The notes beneath the pieces are model-generated. The model was not told the DNA's origin and ran no database searches. It worked only from the letters and a program-made list of their open reading frames with translations. The translations under genes were made by a program, and so were the position numbers. A DNA stretch of 6,313 nt from contig CALLCD010000295.1 of the NCBI GenBank assembly GCA_938049795.1, positions 1 through 6,313 on the forward strand, written 5' to 3'. Origin of the DNA: an uncultured Hyphomonadaceae bacterium. Its GTDB lineage: Bacteria; Pseudomonadota; Alphaproteobacteria; Caulobacterales; Hyphomonadaceae. Positions 1 through 4,903 of the stretch are shown here, one piece after another; the first letter of the stretch is position 1; each line of letters begins with the position of its first letter.

Positions 1-618
1 CTGCCCTATGGGATGAAACAGGCGCTGGTCGAAGCGTGCCGCAAACAGGGCGTGACGGTGAGCGATACGGTGCGCGGGCTGATCTCGGAATATGTCAGCG
101 CTGCGCAGGCGGGTGAAACCCAACCCAAGCTTAAAGGCATCGCTATGAAAATCGTTAAAAACCCCCGCAAAACCCTCGGTATGACCCTTGCCGCAGCTCT
201 CTCGGCTGTGGTCTTTCTCGCCCAGCCGAGTGTCGCGGATGACGCTCTGTTTGAGAGTTTTGATACGAATGGAGATGGCGTGATTGACGCGGACGAAATG
301 GACCGCGAAGCGCTCACCATGATTGATCGGGATCACAATGAAAAGGTCGAGCCGGACGAGTTCCTGCCGGAGCTGACCATGCGGGAAACCCGTGATGAAA
401 TTCTCGAAACCGGTTCAGGAGAGGGCACGCGCGAGATTGCTTTCACCATTCGTGAACTGAAGCTTGTTCAGATCGAAGCGGAGGCGGAAACCCATCTGAA
501 CACGTTTTCCTGTTCGACCTCGATTGCACTTGAGGCCAGTGCCGACGAGATGCAGGCTGAGATCGCTAATCTTACGGCAAAATGCGAGCGCGGCTTGAAG
601 GCGCATCGGAAGGACTAG
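1..618 (+). CDS. RHH-like / signal peptide / EF-hand protein, paralogue A (5' end outside window)
   Basis: This frame is open from the first base, so the true start lies upstream. The first Met codon (13) is not the start, because similarity to the neighbouring paralogue already covers the preceding LPY. Numbering from base 1: residues 1-32 match the two helices of a CopG/Arc-type ribbon-helix-helix fold, with the turn QGVTVSD. Residues 49-79 read as a signal peptide: basic MKIVKNPRK, hydrophobic TLAAALSAVVFLA, possible cleavage after PSVA. Two EF-hand loops follow. The first is canonical (D88, N90, D92, G93, I95, D96, E99). The second (D109, D111, N113, V116, E120) has Glu where Gly is usual. 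The tail (about 125-205) looks helical and contains Cys171 and Cys195. Calcium binding is expected from the family motif; DNA binding is inferred from pattern only. I know of no named family with this order of domains. A periplasmic EF-hand protein with a mis-joined N terminus is the main alternative. Confidence 0.85.
   Translation: MPYGMKQALVEACRKQGVTVSDTVRGLISEYVSAAQAGETQPKLKGIAMKIVKNPRKTLGMTLAAALSAVVFLAQPSVADDALFESFDTNGDGVIDADEMDREALTMIDRDHNEKVEPDEFLPELTMRETRDEILETGSGEGTREIAFTIRELKLVQIEAEAETHLNTFSCSTSIALEASADEMQAEIANLTAKCERGLKAHRKD
133..147 (+). promoter_or_regulatory. Possible internal translation start in paralogue A (SD + ATG)
   Basis: AAAGG at 133-137 lies 7 bases before an in-frame ATG at 145. 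Initiation here would give a protein beginning MKIVKNPRK, a textbook signal-peptide n-region, without the RHH-like segment. The same arrangement occurs at the equivalent point of the downstream paralogue. This is seen in sequence only; use of the site is inference. Confidence 0.4.
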
Positions 619-684
619 AAGCGGCAAGAATCCGGCGCATGGCGGCATGGCCTTTCGGGTATGGGGCCGCGCGCCTCACGGTTT

Positions 685-700
685 TACAGTGTCCGTACAG
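685..700 (+). repeat. Short direct repeat TACAG x2, 11 bp apart, upstream of paralogue B
   Basis: TACAG occurs at 685-689 and again at 696-700 in the 169-bp gap between the two paralogues, with T-rich flanks. An 11-bp step is one helical turn and resembles the spacing of RHH-protein subsites such as those of Arc. It could be an autoregulatory operator, but a repeat of five bases can easily be chance. Confidence 0.2.
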
Positions 701-737
701 GTTTTTGCTGGTCACCGGACGGGTTTGAGGTTTTCAT

Positions 738-769
738 GGGGCTCTGATGCCGCTGCCTTATAGAGGCCC
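738..769 (+). repeat. Imperfect inverted repeat just upstream of the paralogue B ribosome binding site
   Basis: GGGGCTCT (738-745) pairs with AGAGGCCC (762-769): seven of eight positions complementary, with a 16-base loop. It ends four bases before the AGAGGA ribosome binding site at 773-778. It could be an mRNA hairpin affecting translation or a protein-binding site. No run of T follows, so it is not an intrinsic terminator. No convincing -35/-10 promoter pair was found in the gap. Confidence 0.3.
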
Positions 770-787
770 GCCAGAGGAAAGCGAGAT

Positions 788-1597
788 ATGGCCATGCGCC
801 CCGAGAAGAACAGTGAACGCGTGGAGGTTCGCCTCCCCTACAGCCTTAAGCAGCGCTTTCTCAGCGCTTGTGAGCGGGCCGGAGAGACGCCGAGCGAGGC
901 GCTTCGGGATGCGATGGCTGACTATATCTTGCGGATCGAACAGGCGGGGAAACCAAACTTGTTTGAGGGAATGACGATGAGACTGATACATAATCCGCTG
1001 AAAGCGGCCGGTATGACGCTGGCGAGCCTGACGGCTTTTGCCTTGATGGCGGCGCCAAGCTCGGCGGATGAGCGGCTGTTCAAAGCGCTGGATCTGGATG
1101 GTGATGGCGCGATTTCGGCGGAGGATTTAAGCGAGACGGACCGGATCTTAATCAAGGTGCTGGATTCGGATTTTTCGGACACGGTGACGCTGGATGAGTT
1201 CCGGCTGATTACCCGATTTGGACGAATTACCATTACGGGGTCTATCGGCTCTATCGCGGTGGGGACAAATTCGGTTACGGTCAATGAACATCAGAGCGGC
1301 ACAGTAATTGACGGACAGATTGAACTTGAAGAGCCGCAGACCGAAGGGGTCGAGCTGATATTGCCTGACGAAGAAACTTGGTTGGCGGCTGCCTTGGTGG
1401 CGGAGCACGACGACGCGACAGAGGGCAACGCAAATGTCGGGTTGGGCAACCATCATGCCAACGTCGTCACGCTCGATCTGTCCCAAGCCGGACAAGTCAG
1501 GCTCACCAGCGAGCGGGTGGACTGGGATGACTTCGATCCCGAATCACTTGGCCTTGTTATTGTAGATGGCGTCGATGACGAAGCCGAGACGCCCTAG
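788..1597 (+). CDS. RHH-like / signal peptide / EF-hand protein, paralogue B
   Basis: Complete 269-aa protein, start ATG at 788 with AGAGGA nine bases upstream (a second ATG at 794 is also possible). Residues 11-50 fit a ribbon-helix-helix domain: strand VEVRLP, helix 18-31, turn GETPSE, helix 36-50. Residues 64-93 look like a signal peptide: MRLIHNPLK, hydrophobic 76-89, possible cleavage at PSSA|DE. Two EF-hand loops follow: D102, D104, D106, G107, I109, S110 with Asp113 replacing the usual Glu12; then D126, D128, S130, V133, E137 with Asp131 replacing Gly6. Residues 145-269 are beta-rich and acidic, with no recognised domain, and do not resemble the tail of paralogue A. Similarity to paralogue A runs from LPY through the second EF loop (shared NP-K--GMTLA, PS-AD-LF, GDG-I, DEF). 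The RHH suggests a cytoplasmic regulator and the rest an exported calcium-binding protein; how these combine is unknown. The hydrophobic run of about 14 residues suits a cleavable signal better than a stable membrane anchor. Confidence 0.9.
   Translation: MAMRPEKNSERVEVRLPYSLKQRFLSACERAGETPSEALRDAMADYILRIEQAGKPNLFEGMTMRLIHNPLKAAGMTLASLTAFALMAAPSSADERLFKALDLDGDGAISAEDLSETDRILIKVLDSDFSDTVTLDEFRLITRFGRITITGSIGSIAVGTNSVTVNEHQSGTVIDGQIELEEPQTEGVELILPDEETWLAAALVAEHDDATEGNANVGLGNHHANVVTLDLSQAGQVRLTSERVDWDDFDPESLGLVIVDGVDDEAETP
965..979 (+). promoter_or_regulatory. Possible internal translation start in paralogue B (SD + ATG)
   Basis: GAGG at 965-968 (within GAGGGA) lies eight bases before an in-frame ATG at 977; another in-frame ATG is at 971. 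Initiation at 977 gives MRLIHNPLK followed by the hydrophobic core, a complete signal peptide, and leaves out the RHH-like domain. The parallel with 133-147 in paralogue A strengthens the case, though purine-rich stretches are common inside genes. Confidence 0.4.
1594..1597. other. Convergent stop-codon overlap (CTAG)
   Basis: The plus-strand gene ends with TAG at 1595-1597 and the minus-strand gene ends with TAG read from 1596-1594. Both stops share the palindrome CTAG, so the genes overlap by four bases and no intergenic terminator is possible. Each transcript must run antisense into the other gene or end inside it. Confidence 0.9.
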
Positions 1598-2574
1598 GCC
1601 TCGCTGAACTCGCCATAGGGGCGGTAACGGTAGAGGTATTTGGGGACGATGGCTTCGACGCTTTCAAGCTCGGTCACGCCAAGGTCGGCGAGGCCGAGCG
1701 CGCCGTTTGAGACGACATTGTCGGTTTTGAGCATTTCGACCTGATCGCCTGTGATTGGTGGGCCGCCGAGCAGGCCGCCAATGAGCATGGACTTGAACCG
1801 AAACAGGCCGCCGAAGATCAGCCCCAAGGGTTTGGCCACGAAGAAGGGCAGCGGGGCTTTAAAGCGTTTGCGGCCGGTAACGCGCATCACTGTGTCGTAA
1901 ATTTCGTTAAAGGTGTAGATGCGTGGGCCGCCAAGCTCGTAGGTTTTGCCGCGCGCGTCGGCGTTTGTGATGGCGGCGGTGATGGCTTCAGCGACATCGC
2001 CAGCATAGACGGGCTGGAGTTTTGTCTTGCCGCCGCCGATTGCGGGCAGGAAGGGGCTCACGCGCGTCATCCCTGCAAAACGGTTGAAGAACTGGTCTTC
2101 GGGGCCGAAAATGACCGACGGGCGGAGAATTGTGGCGGCGGGGAAATGGGTCCGCACGGCCTCTTCGGCTTTGGCTTTGGTGCTGGCATTTTTCGATTTG
2201 GAGGCGGCGTCTGCGCCGATGGCGGAGACATGGACAAAGCCTTTGAGGCCGGTTTGGGCCGCAAGCTCGGCGATGTTCTGCGCGCCGGTGGATTGGGTGG
2301 AGGTGAAATCCTGTTTGCCCGCTTCGTGGAGAATGCCGACGAGGTTTATGGCGTAATCTGCGCCAGATAGAGCGTGCAGGATGGAGGGTTTGTTGCGGAC
2401 ATTGGCCTGGACCACATCGACCCAGCCCGGACCACCTGCAAGTTTTGCGTCTCCGGCGAGCCCCGGGCAGCGGCATGCAATGCGCACGCGGTAGCCCGCC
2501 TTGACCAGTTGCCGCGTCGTATAGCGGCCGACAAAGCCCGATCCGCCAAAAATTGTCACCAGACCCTTGCTCAT
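1594..2574 (-). CDS. NDUFA9-type atypical SDR (NAD(P)-binding epimerase-like protein)
   Basis: Complete 326-aa protein of the bacterial family related to the NDUFA9 accessory subunit of complex I (extended/atypical short-chain dehydrogenase). The N terminus is a Rossmann nucleotide-binding fold with G10-x-x-G13-x-x-G16 in TIFGGSGFVG. Further family marks are AINLVGIL (75-82), FVHVSAIGAD (113-122), ILRPSVIFGPED (149-160), the QPVYAGDVAEAI stretch (187-198), and a C-terminal PPITGDQVEMLKTDN / VPKYLYRYRPYGEF section. The catalytic Tyr of the classical YxxxK pair is absent: Lys133 is present, but the position four before it is Asn129. The protein therefore probably binds a dinucleotide without classical dehydrogenase chemistry, as in NDUFA9. 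No signal peptide; it is expected in the cytoplasm or at the inner membrane face. In alphaproteobacteria such proteins are usually annotated as complex I NDUFA9 family; their exact role is not settled. It is the last of three minus-strand genes. Confidence 0.9.
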   Translation of the reverse strand: MSKGLVTIFGGSGFVGRYTTRQLVKAGYRVRIACRCPGLAGDAKLAGGPGWVDVVQANVRNKPSILHALSGADYAINLVGILHEAGKQDFTSTQSTGAQNIAELAAQTGLKGFVHVSAIGADAASKSKNASTKAKAEEAVRTHFPAATILRPSVIFGPEDQFFNRFAGMTRVSPFLPAIGGGKTKLQPVYAGDVAEAITAAITNADARGKTYELGGPRIYTFNEIYDTVMRVTGRKRFKAPLPFFVAKPLGLIFGGLFRFKSMLIGGLLGGPPITGDQVEMLKTDNVVSNGALGLADLGVTELESVEAIVPKYLYRYRPYGEFSEA

Positions 2575-2585
2575 AAAGGTGCTCC
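2575..2585 (-). promoter_or_regulatory. Ribosome binding site of the NDUFA9-type gene
   Basis: On the minus strand GGAG (plus 2582-2585) lies seven bases before the ATG at 2574, which supports this start. The rest of the 103-bp gap upstream (to 2677) shows no clear promoter or terminator. Confidence 0.6.
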
Positions 2586-2677
2586 AGACGTGATTGAGTT
2601 GTTCTCGCCCGCTTTGATCATGAGATGGGAGAAATGTCCATGCGGCACGGTGCGCGTGGTGGGCTGGCTCCCCTACC

Positions 2678-4849
2678 CTAGTTCTCCTCTGGCACTGGAA
2701 AGCCGCGGTCTCGCATCAGGGCGCCGATGCCAGCGTCGCGGCCGCTGAAGGCGCGGTAGGCTTCGCCCGGGTCGAGGGCGTTGCGCGGGGCGAAGAGGTA
2801 TTTGACCAAACGATCTGCGACCTCGGCATCGTAGAAGCCGCCGGGCGCACCGGCGAAGACTTCGGAGGCGTCAGAGGTCAGCACATCGGCCCACATATAG
2901 CCGTAATATCCGGCCGAGTAGCCTTCGCCGGAGAAGATGTGTCCGAAATGGGTGGAGCGGTGGCGCATGACAATCTCGTCCGGCATGCCGAGGCTGGCGA
3001 GGGTTTCGCGCTCGAAAGCGTCCGGGTCGAGGCCAGCGGGGTCGGTGGTGTGGTAGCGCATATCGACGAGGGCCGAGGCGAGATATTCGGTGGTGGCAAA
3101 GCCCTGATTGAAGGTGGCGGCATTTTTGATTTTTGCGACCAGTTCAGCGGGGATGGGTTCGCCGGTTTCGTGATGGACGAGATAGGTGTCGATTACTGCA
3201 TCGGTCGAGAGCCAGCGTTCGAGGAGCTGGGACTGGAACTCGGTATAGTCGCGCACACCGCCATTGAGCGTTGGATAGGCGACATTGGACGAGAGCGCGT
3301 GGAGGGCATGGCCGAACTCGTGGAAGAACGTGGTCGCGTCATCCCATGAGACGAGGACGGGCTCGCCGTCTGCGCCTTTGATGAAGTTTGAATTGTTGGA
3401 CGAGAGCACGGTTTGTTTGCCGTTGAAGGTCTCGTGGCTGCGATAGGAATTGGCCCATGCGCCGGAGCGTTTGCCTTGGCGGGCGAACGGGTCGAGATAC
3501 CAGAGGCCGATATGGTCCCCGCTGGTCTTGTCGGTAACTTCCCAGACATTTACATCTTCGTGGAAGACTGGGACGCTGCCTTCGGGTACGGGGGTGAATT
3601 CGAAATTGAACAGTTCGCCTGCGACATAGAACATCGCCTCGGTGAGTTTATCAAGTTGGAGGTATTGTTTGACCTCGTTGGAATCGAGATCGAATTTCGC
3701 CTGGCGGACTTTTTCGGCATAGTAGCGATAGTCCCAAGGCGCGATGGTGATCCCTGCCCCTTCGGCGTCGGCGACGGCCTGCACGTCGGCCACTTCTTCG
3801 GCAACGCGGGCGGTGGCGGCGGGCCAGACGGCTTCCATCAGCTCAATCGCGCGCTGAGGGGTTTGGGCCATGCGGTCTTCGAGCCGCCATGAGGCGTAAT
3901 TGTCATAGCCTAGAAGCTGCACCCGCTCATGCCGGAGGGCGAGGATTTCAGCAATCAGGGCGTTGTTGTCGTGTTCGTCGCCATTGTCGCCGCGGGCATA
4001 ATAATTGGTCCAGACCTGTTCGCGCAGGTCGCGTTCGTCGGAATAGGTCAGGAACGGAGCCATAGACGAGCGGGTGTTGGTGATGGCGTATTTGCCCGCC
4101 TCCCCGCGCGTTTCGGCAGCGCTGGCGGCGGCTTTGATGAAGCCTTCGGACAGGCCACCAAGCTGGTCGTCGGTCAGATAGGTGACATAGCCCTCTTCGT
4201 CGGCGAGGACATTGTTGGCAAACTTTGTGTGCAGGCCGGAGAGTTGTTCGTTGATTTCGGCATAGCGGGCTTTGGCGTCGCCAGTGAGCGTTGCGCCATT
4301 GCGGGCAAAACTGTCATAGACGAGGCGGACGAGGCGTTGCTGGTCCGGACGCATGCTCTCCAGGGCGTCGCTTTCGTAGACGGCGCGGACGCGTTGGAAC
4401 AGAGCGTCATTCTGGGTGATCTCGGATTGGAAGGCGGCGAGACGGGGAGCCATTTCGCCTTGTATCTCACGAAATTCGGGGCTGGAGAGATTGGCGCTCC
4501 AAATGCCCCAATAGGTGAACACGCGGTCAAGCGCGGCTCCGGATTTTTCAAGTTCGAGGATGGTGTTCTCGAAGGTTGGCGCGTCGGTGCTCGCGGTGAT
4601 GGCGTCGATGTCGGCGAGGGCGCTCTGCATGCCGGCTTCGAGGGCGGGTTTGAGTGCGTCGAGGGACATGGTGTCGAAGGCGGGGACGCCGGAATATGGG
4701 CCGGACCATTCGGCGAGGAGCGGGTTGGTGTCCGCGCTTTGGCTTGTGGCCGCTTCGGGGCTGGCTGCGGGGCTCGCCTCTTCTGTCGGGGCAGGTTGGC
4801 ACGCGACAAGCGCGAGCGCAGACACGGCAATGGACAAAGGTTTCAACAT
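2678..4849 (-). CDS. dcp: M3-family zinc metallopeptidase, lipoprotein (peptidyl-dipeptidase Dcp-like)
   Basis: Complete 723-aa protein. It begins with a lipoprotein signal (lipobox L14-V15-A16-C17); Gln at +2 suggests sorting to the outer membrane. An Ala/Pro/Ser/Glu-rich linker (18-40) precedes the mature domain, which opens with the Dcp-like NPLLAEWSGPYSGVP. The mostly helical body ends in the M3 catalytic core: H510-E511-F512-G513-H514 (two zinc ligands and the catalytic Glu) and E537 in RDYTEFQSQ as the likely third ligand. The C-terminal substrate-binding section is HFGHIFSGEGYSAGYYGYMW (634-653), with the His and Tyr residues that hold the peptide in this family. M3 enzymes of this type cut dipeptides or short pieces from small peptides; here the site would be the periplasm or an outer-membrane face. 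The neighbours give no substrate clue. Oligopeptidase A (PrlC) is the alternative within the same family, but the N terminus and lipid anchor favour Dcp-like. The start is supported by GGGAG seven bases upstream. Confidence 0.93.
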   Translation of the reverse strand: MLKPLSIAVSALALVACQPAPTEEASPAASPEAATSQSADTNPLLAEWSGPYSGVPAFDTMSLDALKPALEAGMQSALADIDAITASTDAPTFENTILELEKSGAALDRVFTYWGIWSANLSSPEFREIQGEMAPRLAAFQSEITQNDALFQRVRAVYESDALESMRPDQQRLVRLVYDSFARNGATLTGDAKARYAEINEQLSGLHTKFANNVLADEEGYVTYLTDDQLGGLSEGFIKAAASAAETRGEAGKYAITNTRSSMAPFLTYSDERDLREQVWTNYYARGDNGDEHDNNALIAEILALRHERVQLLGYDNYASWRLEDRMAQTPQRAIELMEAVWPAATARVAEEVADVQAVADAEGAGITIAPWDYRYYAEKVRQAKFDLDSNEVKQYLQLDKLTEAMFYVAGELFNFEFTPVPEGSVPVFHEDVNVWEVTDKTSGDHIGLWYLDPFARQGKRSGAWANSYRSHETFNGKQTVLSSNNSNFIKGADGEPVLVSWDDATTFFHEFGHALHALSSNVAYPTLNGGVRDYTEFQSQLLERWLSTDAVIDTYLVHHETGEPIPAELVAKIKNAATFNQGFATTEYLASALVDMRYHTTDPAGLDPDAFERETLASLGMPDEIVMRHRSTHFGHIFSGEGYSAGYYGYMWADVLTSDASEVFAGAPGGFYDAEVADRLVKYLFAPRNALDPGEAYRAFSGRDAGIGALMRDRGFPVPEEN

Positions 4850-4861
4850 AATCGCTCTCCC
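4850..4861 (-). promoter_or_regulatory. Ribosome binding site of the M3 peptidase gene
   Basis: Minus-strand GGGAG (plus 4857-4861) lies seven bases before the ATG at 4849. It is a strong Shine-Dalgarno match and fixes the start at the lipoprotein signal peptide. Confidence 0.7.
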
Positions 4862-4870
4862 AGAATATAT

Positions 4871-4881
4871 TTTGCCGCAAA
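4871..4881. repeat. Small palindrome TTTGCCGCAAA in the lacZ-dcp gap
   Basis: Five-base arms TTTGC/GCAAA around one central base. The half CCGCAA recurs at 4894-4899, 19 bp away (first copy 4875-4880). The gap is only 54 bp, so this could be an operator for the peptidase gene. It is short and could be chance. Confidence 0.2.
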
Positions 4882-4903
4882 CTAGCGGGTGTTCCGCAAG
4901 ATG

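Noticed and set aside
13..15. ATG as the start of paralogue A
   Set aside because: The preceding codons encode LPYG, aligned with LPYS of paralogue B, and there is no ribosome binding site within the window before it.
2374..2748. 124-codon plus-strand frame spanning the gap between the two minus-strand genes
   Set aside because: Most of it is antisense to the NDUFA9-type and peptidase genes, and no family resemblance or ribosome binding site is visible.
4864..4869. TATATT on the minus strand as a -10 box for the peptidase gene
   Set aside because: It lies only about 15 bases before the ATG, so transcription would start inside the Shine-Dalgarno sequence, and no -35 is found at a normal distance.
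3929..4885. 318-codon open frame on the plus strand opposite the M3 peptidase gene
   Set aside because: It is antisense to a clearly real gene, is Gly/Val-rich as expected for the complement of GC-rich codons, has no recognisable motif and no credible ribosome binding site.
4885..4897. GCGG/CCGC hairpin after lacZ as an intrinsic terminator
   Set aside because: The stem has only four base pairs and no run of U follows on the minus strand.
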